This document shows positions 7,654-16,710 of a DNA stretch of 39,153 nt, in pieces (the stretch's first letter is position 1; the number at the start of each line of letters is the position of its first letter). The position numbers and the translations under genes are program-made. The stretch spans positions 1 to 39,153 of the IMG/VR virus record IMGVR_UViG_3300047095_000426. The stretch is one strand, 5' to 3'. The notes beneath the pieces were generated by a model. That model was not told the origin of the DNA. It saw only the letters and a program-made list of their open reading frames with translations, and did no database searches. This DNA comes from a virus.

Positions 7654-8203
7654 CCCGACCCCCTTCCGCATCCCGGCGCAACGCGTGCCGCTGCTTGAGG
7701 CCGGGACCGCTGACCTGATGTCGCGGGAGTGGTATCGGTTTTTGAACCGCAGCCCGCGCTACGGATCGTTCTACGACACCACAACGCAGACCGCTGCTGC
7801 GATTGACACACCCTACGCGGTCACGTTCAACAGCGAGATAGTCTCGTTTGCCATCCAGCGTGGCACGCCAACCTCGCGCATCTTTGTGCCTGATGTAAGC
7901 GTCTACGAAATCCAATTTTCGCTGCAACTGGACAAGACCTCGGGCGGCGTAGGCAGTGTCTTTATTTGGCCGCGCATCAATGGAATTGACGTACCGTTTT
8001 CAGCCAGCCGCGCCCGCATTCAAGGCAACAACGCAGAGTTGGTTGCCGCGTGGTCCTTTATGCTGAACATGCAAGGCGGCAGCTACTTTGAACTGATGTG
8101 GGCGGTCGACACGACTTCGGTACAATTGATCGCAGAAGCGGCGACCGCCTTCTGCCCGGCCATTCCATCGGCCATTCTGACCGTTTCTGAGGTGGCCCTA
8201 TGA
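7646..8203 (+). CDS. Tail knob/jelly-roll structural protein
   Basis: The 185-residue product starts at ATG7646, overlapping the gp10-like stop by eight bases. Its N-terminal 50 residues are linker-like and include REWYRFLNR. The C-terminal 130 residues form a beta sandwich pattern: YEIQFSLQLDK, SVFIWPRINGIDVPFSASR, NAELVAAWSFMLNMQGGSYFELMW. The last segment resembles TNF/C1q-like trimeric knob domains of phage fibres and tail needles. It occupies roughly the place of the tail needle gene after gp10 but lacks the long coiled coil of P22 gp26. Confidence 0.65.
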   Translation: MPNPTPFRIPAQRVPLLEAGTADLMSREWYRFLNRSPRYGSFYDTTTQTAAAIDTPYAVTFNSEIVSFAIQRGTPTSRIFVPDVSVYEIQFSLQLDKTSGGVGSVFIWPRINGIDVPFSASRARIQGNNAELVAAWSFMLNMQGGSYFELMWAVDTTSVQLIAEAATAFCPAIPSAILTVSEVAL

Positions 8204-9672
8204 GCTTTAATCTGTCATCCGTCCCCAAGCTCCAGTTCTTCGACAACGACGGCAACCCGCTCGTTGCCGGCAAACTGTACACCTATGCGGCCGGCACGAC
8301 CACACCGCTTGCGACCTACACAGACTCGACCGGCGCGACGCCCAACACCAACCCGATCATCCTGGACTCGCGTGGCGAGGCCAATGTCTGGCTGGCCGCG
8401 CAGTCCTACAAGTTCGTGCTAAAGACCTCGACTGACTCCACGATCTGGACGGTCGACAACGTCAGTAACGCCATCAACGTCTCGCAGATCCTTGCGAACA
8501 GTGGCACAGCAGGCGCGCCGCCCTACTCGTTCTCTGCGGACACCGACACCGGCGTCTACTTGGCCGCCGTAGGGCAGCTGGGCCTGACGGCAGGCGGTGT
8601 GCCATTTCTGCGCGGCACCAGTACCGCCATGACGTTTGGGCAAGTAGGCGGCGCGAACGATGTTGATGTAACGCATTACGGCGACACCACGCAGATTGGC
8701 AACTTTACGCTGACAGGCGATGTTAATGTCACTGGCGCTGCGGTGTTTAATGAAGCAGGCGCAGACAAAGACTTTCGTGTTGAGGGTGACACGGACGCCA
8801 ACTTGCTGTTTGTTGATGCTTCGGCTGATCGTGTGGGAATCGGCACTAACACACCAACAGCAAAACTTGACGTTGTAGGCGCTGTTTTGGTGACGGGTAG
8901 CACTACACTCAACGGCGCGGTCGTGGTTAACGAAACGGGCGCTGACGTTGACACGCGGATCGAAGGCGACACGGATGTTAATTTGGTGTTTGTTGACGCA
9001 TCAACCGACCGCGTAGGCATCGGCACTGACACACCGCAGACTAAAGCGCACATCCAACAGACCAGTGCCACCACCAACGCCGTTACGCAAGTCTTGCGGA
9101 TTGACAGCCAGTCATCCGGCACGCCCGCCAACGGCATCGGTGTTGGAATGCAGTTTGCTGTTGAAACGACCGCCGGCAACACCGAGATCGGCGCCACGAT
9201 CGAGGCGATTACGACTGATGTGACGGCAGGCTCGGAAGACTTCGACCTGTCGTTCAAAACGATGGCGGCGGGCGCCGCCGCTGCCGAGCGGTTTCGTGCC
9301 ACGTCTACTGGCCTGTTCCAATTCAACAGCGGTTACGGTTCAGTAGCGACCGCTTATGGTTGCCGTGCGTGGGTTAACTTTAACGGCACTGGTACACCGG
9401 CAATTAGGGGTAGCGGCAACGTCAGCAGCATTACGGACAACGGCACAGGCGACTATACGGTCAATTTCACCGTGGCGATGCCGGATGCTAATTACTCGGC
9501 AATTGTTACGTCGGAATTTGTAAGCAACGGCACTAACATTTGTTTTCCGTCGCTGTACGCAGCCGGGCCACCTATTGCAACTGGATCTGTCCGCGTGTAC
9601 ATACAACCTTCGGGCGCAGGCGGCGGCGGCGCGGTAGACGCTACTTATTACTGTGTTGCTATCTTCAGGTGA
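8200..9672 (+). CDS. Tail fibre protein with duplicated 60-aa repeat
   Basis: The 490-residue product has an N-terminal attachment-type domain (about 1-90: KLQFFDNDGNPLVAGKLYTY, SRGEANVWL), common in phage fibres. Next comes a repeat region with two 60-residue units (8734-8913 and 8914-9093) sharing EGDTD, NLxFVDASxDRVGIGT. A C-terminal beta-rich domain (about 385-490) includes ANYSAIVTSEF. The VGIGT motif also occurs in the fibre-like protein at 37351. It is ATGA-coupled to the knob gene. A fibre role is likely; the receptor is unknown. Confidence 0.78.
   Translation: MSFNLSSVPKLQFFDNDGNPLVAGKLYTYAAGTTTPLATYTDSTGATPNTNPIILDSRGEANVWLAAQSYKFVLKTSTDSTIWTVDNVSNAINVSQILANSGTAGAPPYSFSADTDTGVYLAAVGQLGLTAGGVPFLRGTSTAMTFGQVGGANDVDVTHYGDTTQIGNFTLTGDVNVTGAAVFNEAGADKDFRVEGDTDANLLFVDASADRVGIGTNTPTAKLDVVGAVLVTGSTTLNGAVVVNETGADVDTRIEGDTDVNLVFVDASTDRVGIGTDTPQTKAHIQQTSATTNAVTQVLRIDSQSSGTPANGIGVGMQFAVETTAGNTEIGATIEAITTDVTAGSEDFDLSFKTMAAGAAAAERFRATSTGLFQFNSGYGSVATAYGCRAWVNFNGTGTPAIRGSGNVSSITDNGTGDYTVNFTVAMPDANYSAIVTSEFVSNGTNICFPSLYAAGPPIATGSVRVYIQPSGAGGGGAVDATYYCVAIFR
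8734..9093 (+). repeat. Two tandem 180-bp repeats in tail fibre gene
   Basis: Units begin at 8734 and 8914, exactly 180 bases apart and in frame. The first 123 bases of each unit encode near-identical residues (NEAGADKDFRVEGDTD versus NETGADVDTRIEGDTD, then FVDAS and DRVGIGT). The DNA has diverged more than the protein, so this is an old duplication under selection. Confidence 0.8.
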
Positions 9673-9677
9673 TCAAC

Positions 9678-9869
9678 ATGAACCAACGAGTCATTTACCC
9701 GACGCCTGATGGCGGTGTGGCGATCCTGATCCCGATCCCCGACTGCGGGTTGACGCTGGAAGAGATCATCGCCAAGGACGTGCCGCCTGGTGTGCCGTAC
9801 AAGATCATCGACGCGGCCGACATTCCGACTGACCGCACCTTCCGGAACGCTTGGGAGTACACGGCATGA
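9678..9869 (+). CDS. Small hypothetical protein, 63 aa
   Basis: ATG9678 follows the fibre stop by five bases; an upstream in-frame extension would lie inside the fibre gene. The product reads MNQRVIYPTPDGGVAILIP and ends with RTFRNAWEYTA. The body contains EEIIAKDVPPGVPYKIID. Such short acidic proteins often sit between fibre and ejection genes in podovirus-like genomes. No function is assigned. Confidence 0.7.
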   Translation: MNQRVIYPTPDGGVAILIPIPDCGLTLEEIIAKDVPPGVPYKIIDAADIPTDRTFRNAWEYTA

Positions 9870-10102
9870 TCATCGTCAACATAGACAAAGCCAAGCAGAT
9901 CGGTCACGATATGCGTCGGGCGGCGCGGGCAAAAGAGTTTGCGCCGTTGGACATCAAGGCGACCATCCCCACCGAGGCCGCCGCTGCCGAGGCCGAGCGC
10001 CAGAAGATCCGCGACAAGTACGCGCTTATGCAAACCGCAATCGACGCTGCCGCAACGCCTGAGGCGATCAAGGCCGCGCTCGCGCAGACCAAAGAGGTGT
10101 GA
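9866..10102 (+). CDS. Small Ala-rich helical protein, 78 aa
   Basis: ATG9866 overlaps the preceding stop (ATGA). The product begins MIIVNIDKAKQIGHDMRRAAR, and the remainder is Ala/Glu/Lys-rich helix (about 35-78, AAAAEAERQKIRDKYALMQTAID). The pattern resembles short phage proteins whose N-terminus carries KAxxIxHxxRRxAR and that often precede tail genes. It is probably virion or assembly related from position; the precise role is unknown. Confidence 0.7.
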   Translation: MIIVNIDKAKQIGHDMRRAARAKEFAPLDIKATIPTEAAAAEAERQKIRDKYALMQTAIDAAATPEAIKAALAQTKEV

Positions 10103-10103
10103 G

Positions 10104-10940
10104 ATGGCTATTGATCCTATAACTGCCGGCCTCATTGGAGGTAACATCCTCGGCGGTCTGTTTGGCTCGAGCGCCACTCGTCGTGCGGCGAGAGACCAAG
10201 CCAACGCTATCCGCGAGGGCATCGCGTCTCAAGAGCGAATGTTCGAGCGCGGTTTGGAAGCCCAAGCGCCGTTTCGCGAGGCCGGCATCGAGGCGCAGAA
10301 CATGCTCATGGAACGGATGCGGAACTTCCGTCCGTACCAGGCAAGCGCTGGTCTGTCGCCCGCCGAGCTGGCATCCGAGCAGTTCAACTTCCAAGCTGAC
10401 CCCGGCTATGCGTTCCGGATGTCCGAGGGGCTGAAAGCGCTTGAGCGAACCGCTGCCGCACGCGGCGGGCTCCTGTCAGGCGGCGCTGGCAAGGCGTTCC
10501 AGCGGTACGGCCAAGACTTGGCCTCGCAGGAGTACGGCAGCGCTTTCGATCGGTTCCAGCGTGACCGCGCGGCCCGTGCGAACCTTGGCGCGATGGAGTA
10601 TGGCCAGTTCACCGGCGAGCGGTCAGGCGAGATGCTGCCGCTGCTCCAGACCGCCGCCACCGGCCGAGGCGTCACCTCTGACATTGCCAACCAGATGATG
10701 AACCTGGGCGGCGCGCAGGCGCAGGCCGCCGGTGCGGTCGGCTCGGCCGCCGCTGCCGGTCGTCTGGGCCAAGCGCAGACGTTCTCGAACACGCTCGGCC
10801 AGTTGGGGAACCTCTACATGGGCGATCGGATGTACAACATGCTGCAAAGCAGGCAGCAGCAAGGCTACCCGACAAGCTACTACCAGAACATGCAGAACTA
10901 CGGCCCTGCTGGCGGCTATTCTTGGGCGGAACCATCATAA
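10104..10940 (+). CDS. DNA ejection/internal virion protein, gp7-like
   Basis: The 278-residue product starts with a glycine-rich hydrophobic segment (MAIDPITAGLIGGNILGGLFG), followed by Arg/Gln-rich helices (about 25-75). SEGLKALERTAAARGGLLSGG (about 115-135) is a recurrent motif of podovirus ejection proteins. The C-terminus has Ala/Gly-rich repeats and a Gln/Tyr-rich end. It is the first of four consecutive ejection-type genes between the fibres and the lysis genes, matching the P22 gp7-gp20-gp16 position. It likely enters the host envelope with the DNA. Confidence 0.75.
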   Translation: MAIDPITAGLIGGNILGGLFGSSATRRAARDQANAIREGIASQERMFERGLEAQAPFREAGIEAQNMLMERMRNFRPYQASAGLSPAELASEQFNFQADPGYAFRMSEGLKALERTAAARGGLLSGGAGKAFQRYGQDLASQEYGSAFDRFQRDRAARANLGAMEYGQFTGERSGEMLPLLQTAATGRGVTSDIANQMMNLGGAQAQAAGAVGSAAAAGRLGQAQTFSNTLGQLGNLYMGDRMYNMLQSRQQQGYPTSYYQNMQNYGPAGGYSWAEPS

Positions 10941-10949
10941 GGAGCCAAC

Positions 10950-12293
10950 ATGGCTATCAACCAACTGATCGCCGCCGGGATTCAACCACCTCGGTTTGAG
11001 TCTCCGTACAACATGATGGCGCAGTTCGCCCAGATTCAGCAGGCGCAGCAAGCCAACGCGCTGAACCAGATGCGGATGCAGCAGATGGAGCGCCAGATGG
11101 CGCAGGAAGAGGCGCTGGCGGGCGCGCTAAGGAGCGGGCGCCCGCTTACACTGGAGCAAGCGCTGATGGGCGGCGAGCGTGGCCTGCGCGCGCTTGAGCT
11201 GCAAGAGACGTTCGGCGAACGCGAGCGCAAGCGTAAGTCAGCAGGCCAACAACTTGCCGCTGAAGCGTTGATGGAGACGTCGCCTAATTTAGGCGACTTT
11301 GCGGAAACCTACCGGCGCCTGAAAGAGCAAGGCGTCGACATGGGCCCGCGCGCTGCTGAACTGATGCTGATGCCGCAAGAACAACGCGCCCGCGAGATGC
11401 AGCGCGAGGTCGCGCTGACGCCGGGCATGGGCCCGGTCGTCGCGGCGCGGGAGAAGTCGGCAGCCGAGGTGGCGAAGCTGATCGCCGAAAGACGCCGTCA
11501 AGAAGGCGAGTTTCAAAAACTTCAGATGCAGATGCAAGGCACGTTGCCGGCTGGACCGGGCGCGCCATCTGAGCTTACGCGGCTGATCGCGGAGCGTGAC
11601 AAGCTGCCGCCTAACGACCCCAATCGTGCGGCGTATGACGCGCGGATTGAAGCGTTGGGCAGGGTTGGTGGTACGACCGTAAATGTTGGCGCAGGCGAAC
11701 GGGAAGAAGAAAAAGCTCGTGGCGCAGGGTTGGCTAAAGAAGAAGAAACAGTGTCAACGTTGGCGCAATCTGCCCGTCGTCAGTTGACCTCCATCGATTC
11801 TGCACAACGAGTGCTAGACGCAGGCTTTCGCACTGGGTTTGGTACGGATGTAAAAGCCAAAGCGGCTAATTTTTTGGCGGCGATGGGCGTCAAAGATGCT
11901 GGCAAGTTTGCCACTAACGCACAAACTTTCTTGCAAGCAATTAAAGAAAATGTGCTTGCAAAGCAGCTTGAGCAGAAAGGTGTGCAAACTAACCAAGACG
12001 CCGAGCGAATTGAACAAACGTTTGCTCAACTTGGCAATACGCCTGAAGCCAACCAATTCATGTTGGATGTAGCTCGCGCTCAAGCTAAACGCTCGATTGA
12101 GCAAGACCAGTTCTATCGCAAATGGATTGCGGAAAACAAAACGATGCGCGGCGCTCGCGACGCATGGTTTGAAACAGAAGGTGATAAGTCGCTGTTTGAG
12201 CGGCCCGAACTGCAACGCTACGCACCGCAACAGCGCGGGTCAGCAGGCGGTGAGCAGCCGGAAGTAATTGACTTTCGGAGTCTAAAGCGATGA
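10950..12293 (+). CDS. Internal virion/DNA ejection protein
   Basis: The 447-residue product is mostly alpha-helical with a Gln/Met-rich coiled coil at about 30-60 (QIQQAQQANALNQMRMQQME) and several Lys/Glu helices. AGRVGGTTVNVG-like linker sequence at about 235-245 precedes a C-terminal helical domain (about 255-420). No enzymatic motif is seen. A Shine-Dalgarno AAGGAG precedes ATG10950, and its stop overlaps the next start by four bases (ATGA). The ejection role is assigned from helix content and order. Confidence 0.7.
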   Translation: MAINQLIAAGIQPPRFESPYNMMAQFAQIQQAQQANALNQMRMQQMERQMAQEEALAGALRSGRPLTLEQALMGGERGLRALELQETFGERERKRKSAGQQLAAEALMETSPNLGDFAETYRRLKEQGVDMGPRAAELMLMPQEQRAREMQREVALTPGMGPVVAAREKSAAEVAKLIAERRRQEGEFQKLQMQMQGTLPAGPGAPSELTRLIAERDKLPPNDPNRAAYDARIEALGRVGGTTVNVGAGEREEEKARGAGLAKEEETVSTLAQSARRQLTSIDSAQRVLDAGFRTGFGTDVKAKAANFLAAMGVKDAGKFATNAQTFLQAIKENVLAKQLEQKGVQTNQDAERIEQTFAQLGNTPEANQFMLDVARAQAKRSIEQDQFYRKWIAENKTMRGARDAWFETEGDKSLFERPELQRYAPQQRGSAGGEQPEVIDFRSLKR

Positions 12294-15046
12294 ATGTTCG
12301 TTTGCCTGATGGTACGGTCATACAAAACGTGCCTGACGGCACGACACGCTCGCAACTTATTCAAAAACTGGAGGCCAACGGCTACGACGTGTCCGCTCTA
12401 AAAGCGGAAGTAGAACCGGCGCCCGCTACCCGCACAACTGTTGCGGAAGCGATCCCGTTTATTCCAGAAGAAACGCGGCAGGAGCTTGGCCAAACCGTTC
12501 GCCAACTGCGAGCGGGGGCAACGCAAGCGCTGATGACACCCGCTCAGATCACAGGCGCGGCGCCTATGCTAGGGCTGCCCGCACGGGGCGCTCAAACTGA
12601 AGCGTATTTGCGCGAAGTCTACGGTGTTGACCCAACGACAACCACTGCAAAGGTTGGTCAGATCGGCACAGAAGTTGCGCTAGGAATGCCGATTGTACGG
12701 GCGGCTGGCGCAGCGCTTGGGGCGGCGTCGCCCGCGTTTGGGCAAGCCGTTAGAACAGGTGGGTTCGAGATTCCGGCGGCTGTTCAGGGCGCCAAAGGCA
12801 TAGGGCTGCGAGCCGCTGGCGGCGGCACAGCAGCAGTTGTCGGCACCGCGCCGTTCAGCCCTGAAGACGTGATGATGGCGGGGCCGCTTGGCGCCGTCCT
12901 AGCGCCCGCTTTCAGGTTGGGGCTCGGTGCGGCTCGGTCTGTAAAAGGTATGCTGACTCCCGCCGAACAAATTGCAGAGAACGCGCTTTTGAGCGCGGCT
13001 GGCGCAGAAGGGGTCAACGCGCTTCGCGCTACGCAAGGTATGCGAACAACCCCTGGCTATGTGCCGTCTGTGTCCGAGCGCGTTGTTGAGGGCGGCGTTG
13101 AGAACATTGCTTTGGCGGCGCTACAAGACCGCATTAAACGAGCGCCGCAAGCCGCGCAAATTCAGTTTGATGCGGTGCAAAAGAACATGGGTTATCTGCG
13201 CGGTCAGCTTGACCGCATTGAACAGCAGATAGCGCAGGAAGGCACCCAGCTTGCGCCGGCTGATCTGACGCGGTTGTCAGAAGTCAGGAACAATCTGCAA
13301 CGCCAAATTGCTGGCGAGGAGCAAAACCTTAACGCGCTGATGACCTCACTTCGAGGTGAACTACCTACCAAAGCGGCGTACCCAGAAGGCGCGGCGCCAG
13401 GTGAAGTCATACAGTCGCGCGCAGAAGCGCTGCGGCGCCGTATGCGGGCGCAGGAAGTTCAGCCGGCCTACGCCGCTGCGTTCAACGCCGCTGAAGGCGC
13501 TCAGATTGACGTTACTCCGATCGCTGACGCAGCGCGAGCCGCGCTCGGGCGCCCGCTGGCTGAGTTCGCACCGGAGTCCGCACCAGCTATCGCGCGAGCG
13601 CTAGCTCCGCTTCAGCCCACGCCTACGGCGGGGCTCATCATTGGTCCGAACGGGCGTCCGCTGACGACCGGTGTCGAATTGCCTACTATGTCGCTTGAGC
13701 AGTTGGACGCGCTGCGTAAAGCAATCAATTCCGACATCGCCAGCGCCCAACGTAGCATGGCAGGGCTGACGCCAGCGCAAGTGCCCGATTTGATGGCGAT
13801 GCACCGGCAGATTGATGAAGTGATCGCCAACACGCCAAACTTGTCTGACGAGGCAAAAGCGTTGTATGGCAGAGCGCTGGAAACCTATCGGCTGCGGTTT
13901 GCGCCCGCGTTCAAAGACAACGTCACCGGACGGCTGCTTAAAGATTCTGCGTTTGGTGAGACGCGCATCCTGCCAGAGAACACGGTCGCGGCCTACTTCA
14001 AAGATCCGACCGACACTCGTCAGTTCCTGACCACCTTTGGCCAAGACCCGCAAGCGCGCGCAGCGTTTACGCGCGGCATTCAAGACATGTTCCGCGACGC
14101 GGTGATCGACCCTGTCACAATGCGAGTGCGGCCTGACGCGGCCGCAACATTCCTGCAAAAGCATTCCGACAAACTTCAGTTGCTGGAGCAAAACGGCGTC
14201 CCCGTGCGTCAGCAGTTAGACCGAATCCAAACCGAAGCGGCGCGCCTTACGCAAGGGCTGGATGAGATTGGTTCGTTGCGTGGCGTTTATGGGCAAGAAA
14301 ACCCGCAAGACATTGTGCAATCTTTGCTCCGTAGCCCAGCGCAAATGTCTGATGCGTTGCGGCGGTTGTCGCCAGACGGCCGCGAAGCTATTCAAGCCTC
14401 TGTAGTGCAGCGCGTCACCAACATGATCTCAGGCGACAAGCCTGACATTGGTGCGGCAGTCAAACTGCTGGCAGAGAACAGCGGTAGCATTAAACAAGTT
14501 ATGGGCCGAAGCGGCTTTGCTGACTTGGAAGCGTTGGTTGAGCGCGCTGGTCAAGTTCGTAAAGTAGCGGCTGAGTTTCAGCGGTCATTGCCTGATGCTC
14601 GCGTGCAGCCTAAAGTCCAGCAAATTGTCGGCAATTTTAGTCGTGAAGACCTCACCGACCTATCTTCTGTTGCAGCCGACATCGCTCGTTTTCAGCGCGC
14701 AGAAGGACTTGCAGCCCGAGGTGAAGCGGCGTCGCGCCCATCCGCGCAACGCCTTGCTACTGAAGCCGCAGAAGAGACTTCTCCAATTCGCGGCTACAAT
14801 CCGCTCGATCAAGCCACGCAGCTCGCCTTACGGGTCAGTCGGCATCTTGAACAGCGTATCAACAACAAAGCGGCGACTGAACTGGCAGTGCTGATGTATC
14901 AAAAGCCTGATGAAGCCTTGGCGGCTATGCAGCGGGCGCTAGCGCGTAAAGAGCGGCGCACAATGTTTAGCGGCGCTGCGGGCCGCGCGACGGCTGTGGC
15001 AGTGCCTCCTGTAGCTGCGCCGGTTGTTAGCTTTAGTGAGGACTGA
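12290..15046 (+). CDS. Large internal virion/DNA ejection protein
   Basis: The 918-residue product is the largest in the genome. Residues 1-35 (VRLPDGTVIQNVPDGTTRSQLIQKL) form a small module often found at the N-terminus of phage ejection or injection proteins. Glycine/alanine-rich hydrophobic segments at about 135-220 could insert in a membrane. The rest is long helices with Gln/Arg/Ala heptad patterns (about 285-360 and 640-860). No lytic transglycosylase motif is visible. It probably corresponds in role to P22 gp16 or other channel-forming ejection proteins. Confidence 0.7.
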   Translation: MNVRLPDGTVIQNVPDGTTRSQLIQKLEANGYDVSALKAEVEPAPATRTTVAEAIPFIPEETRQELGQTVRQLRAGATQALMTPAQITGAAPMLGLPARGAQTEAYLREVYGVDPTTTTAKVGQIGTEVALGMPIVRAAGAALGAASPAFGQAVRTGGFEIPAAVQGAKGIGLRAAGGGTAAVVGTAPFSPEDVMMAGPLGAVLAPAFRLGLGAARSVKGMLTPAEQIAENALLSAAGAEGVNALRATQGMRTTPGYVPSVSERVVEGGVENIALAALQDRIKRAPQAAQIQFDAVQKNMGYLRGQLDRIEQQIAQEGTQLAPADLTRLSEVRNNLQRQIAGEEQNLNALMTSLRGELPTKAAYPEGAAPGEVIQSRAEALRRRMRAQEVQPAYAAAFNAAEGAQIDVTPIADAARAALGRPLAEFAPESAPAIARALAPLQPTPTAGLIIGPNGRPLTTGVELPTMSLEQLDALRKAINSDIASAQRSMAGLTPAQVPDLMAMHRQIDEVIANTPNLSDEAKALYGRALETYRLRFAPAFKDNVTGRLLKDSAFGETRILPENTVAAYFKDPTDTRQFLTTFGQDPQARAAFTRGIQDMFRDAVIDPVTMRVRPDAAATFLQKHSDKLQLLEQNGVPVRQQLDRIQTEAARLTQGLDEIGSLRGVYGQENPQDIVQSLLRSPAQMSDALRRLSPDGREAIQASVVQRVTNMISGDKPDIGAAVKLLAENSGSIKQVMGRSGFADLEALVERAGQVRKVAAEFQRSLPDARVQPKVQQIVGNFSREDLTDLSSVAADIARFQRAEGLAARGEAASRPSAQRLATEAAEETSPIRGYNPLDQATQLALRVSRHLEQRINNKAATELAVLMYQKPDEALAAMQRALARKERRTMFSGAAGRATAVAVPPVAAPVVSFSED

Positions 15047-15047
15047 C

Positions 15048-15848
15048 ATGGCTGACCCGCTCGCCAACCTCCTCGCCGAAAGCGGCGGGCTGACCTTCAA
15101 CCAGGCGTTCGCCAACGCGCGAGCGCGGGGCGAGACAACCTTCCGCTGGCGCGACCCCAAGACCAACCGCGTCCAGACCTACACGACCGCGCGCGCTGAC
15201 GACCGCCCGGCCCGGCCCAGCAACAACGCCATGCTGGAGGCGACCCGCGCTCGCCGCGAGGCGACCGATCTGATGAGCCTGCCGATGATGCCTGCTGACC
15301 TGCCGGCCAAGGACCGCGAGTTGTGGCAGTACTACACCCCGCAGGCGCGCGAGGGGCGCATGGCCGAGTCGGACGCCGCTGCCGACCGCCGTCTGATCCA
15401 GCGCGCCACCGCGCAGACCGAGGCCGACGCTGCCGAGCAGCAGTCGCTCGCCGACTCCAGCGACCGCGCGAAGATCTTGGGGCTTAACCGGCAGGCCGCT
15501 GACGAGCATCTGGCCGCCATGCGCGACTTCGAGATGCGAAACGCGATCGAGAGCCAAGTCAACGAGGCGTTCGAGCCGCGCCGGCTGATGATGGAGCGGC
15601 TGATCCAGCAGACGAACGAACGTGCTGCGGAGGTCGCGCTCAACAACCTACGCGCCTACGAGGGTCGCGAGCAGGCTGCCGAGGACGCATACCGCCAGCA
15701 GCAGTACCAGAACCAGTTGCGCGCGCAGGCGCTTCGGCCGGTGTATCCGGAGGCACTCCTCCCGTTTGCGCGTGGGCTGAACGCGCTGCGTGGCTTGTTT
15801 GTCAGACCAAGGGCTCCGGCGCAGCCGCGCATCGAGCCGACGCTTTGA
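15048..15848 (+). CDS. Virion-associated protein, fourth ejection-cluster gene
   Basis: The 266-residue product starts at ATG15048, one base after the preceding stop; the in-frame upstream extension is inside the previous gene. It begins MADPLANLLAESGGLTFNQAFANAR followed by GETTFRWRDPKTN, a pattern common in small virion proteins near ejection genes. The middle (about 90-235) is highly charged Ala/Glu/Arg helix. The C-terminus is Arg/Pro-rich. It is likely a virion component; no enzymatic motif is visible. Confidence 0.68.
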   Translation: MADPLANLLAESGGLTFNQAFANARARGETTFRWRDPKTNRVQTYTTARADDRPARPSNNAMLEATRARREATDLMSLPMMPADLPAKDRELWQYYTPQAREGRMAESDAAADRRLIQRATAQTEADAAEQQSLADSSDRAKILGLNRQAADEHLAAMRDFEMRNAIESQVNEAFEPRRLMMERLIQQTNERAAEVALNNLRAYEGREQAAEDAYRQQQYQNQLRAQALRPVYPEALLPFARGLNALRGLFVRPRAPAQPRIEPTL

Positions 15849-15862
15849 ATGGAGTCTTATCA

Positions 15863-16027
15863 ATGGGAAGCATCAACGAAATAGAGGCCCGACTGATGAC
15901 GCACGAAGAAGTTTGCACGGTGCGCTACGAAGGCATCAACGCTCGCCTCAAGCGGCTGGAACAGATCCTGATTGGCAGCGCCGGCTTCATCATCGTGCTG
16001 CTCTTGAGCCTCGTCGTCAAACTCTAA
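15863..16027 (+). CDS. Small membrane protein, XhlA/holin-like
   Basis: The 54-residue product has an N-terminal charged helix (about 1-33) and a single C-terminal membrane segment (about 37-52: SAGFIIVLLLSLVV), ending in a lysine. This layout matches haemolysin XhlA-type or class III holin-like proteins. GGAG at 15851-15854 favours ATG15863 over ATG15845. It opens the three-gene lysis cassette with a second membrane protein and an endolysin. Confidence 0.7.
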   Translation: MGSINEIEARLMTHEEVCTVRYEGINARLKRLEQILIGSAGFIIVLLLSLVVKL

Positions 16028-16036
16028 GGAGACAAC

Positions 16037-16201
16037 ATGAACGCAACCGTCCTGACCGCCGTCGTGCGGCACGTCCTGACCGCCACTGGCGGCGGCTTCG
16101 CGGTGTCTTGGGGCATTGATGGCGAGACGTGGGAAGGGATCGTGGGCGCGCTCGCCACGCTCGCCGGGCTCGGCTGGTCGATCTGGGACAAGCGTCGATG
16201 A
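16037..16201 (+). CDS. Putative holin, 54 aa
   Basis: ATG16037 follows AAGGAGACAAC. The product reads MNATVLTAVVRHVLTATGGG, then DGETWEGIVGALATLAGLGWSIWDKRR, with a C-terminal hydrophobic helix ending in positive charges. The pattern resembles small putative phage holins of the Pam3 gp28 type, whose members share RHxLTAxGG and GALxTLxGLxWSxW. It is ATGA-coupled to the endolysin. Together with the previous gene it would form the membrane pore that releases the endolysin. Confidence 0.75.
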   Translation: MNATVLTAVVRHVLTATGGGFAVSWGIDGETWEGIVGALATLAGLGWSIWDKRR

Positions 16202-16710
16202 CCCGGTTCGAGGAGTGCCTCCAGCACGTCCTCCAGCATGAGGGCGGCTTCGTTCTGAACCCTCACGACCCCGGCGGCGCCACCAACCTTGGCGTGACCA
16301 AGGAGACGTGGGAGCGCTGGGTCGGGCGGCCCGTCAGCGTGGACGCCATCAAGGCACTGACGGTCGCAGACGTGACGCCGCTCTACCGTGACAAGTACTG
16401 GGACCGCCCACGGTGCGGCGCGCTGCCCGCCGGCATCGACTATGTCGTCTTCGACACGGCGGTCAACAGCGGGCCTGGCCGCGCGGTCAAGTTCCTGCAA
16501 GAGGTCGCTGGCGTAACGGTCGACGGCGTGCTCGGGCCGCGCACGCTGGCGGCGGTCGAGGCGATCGCGGCGCCGGATGTCATCAACGCGTACTGCGACA
16601 AGCGGCTCGCGTTCCTGCAAGAGCTCAAGACGTGGGAACACTTCGGCCGTGGCTGGGGTCGGCGCGTGCTGGAGGTCAGACGGACTGCTCTGGTGATGGC
16701 AGCGGTCTGA
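16198..16710 (+). CDS. Endolysin, GH108-type N-acetylmuramidase with peptidoglycan-binding domain
   Basis: The 170-residue product has the glycoside hydrolase family 108 signature HEGGFV at 14-19 with likely catalytic Glu15, followed by DPGGATNLGVT (24-34). A C-terminal peptidoglycan-binding segment (about 84-125) contains DTAVNSGPGRAVKFLQ and VDGVLGPRTLAAV. It cleaves the glycan backbone at the end of infection. There is no signal peptide, so it depends on the holin. The start ATG16198 overlaps the holin stop. Its last 35 bases overlap a small convergent gene on the other strand. Confidence 0.92.
   Translation: MTRFEECLQHVLQHEGGFVLNPHDPGGATNLGVTKETWERWVGRPVSVDAIKALTVADVTPLYRDKYWDRPRCGALPAGIDYVVFDTAVNSGPGRAVKFLQEVAGVTVDGVLGPRTLAAVEAIAAPDVINAYCDKRLAFLQELKTWEHFGRGWGRRVLEVRRTALVMAAV

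Noticed and set aside
8734-9093. Diversity-generating retroelement variable region in the fibre
   Set aside because: No reverse transcriptase gene and no template/variable repeat pair with adenine-biased differences is present; the repeat is an old in-frame duplication.
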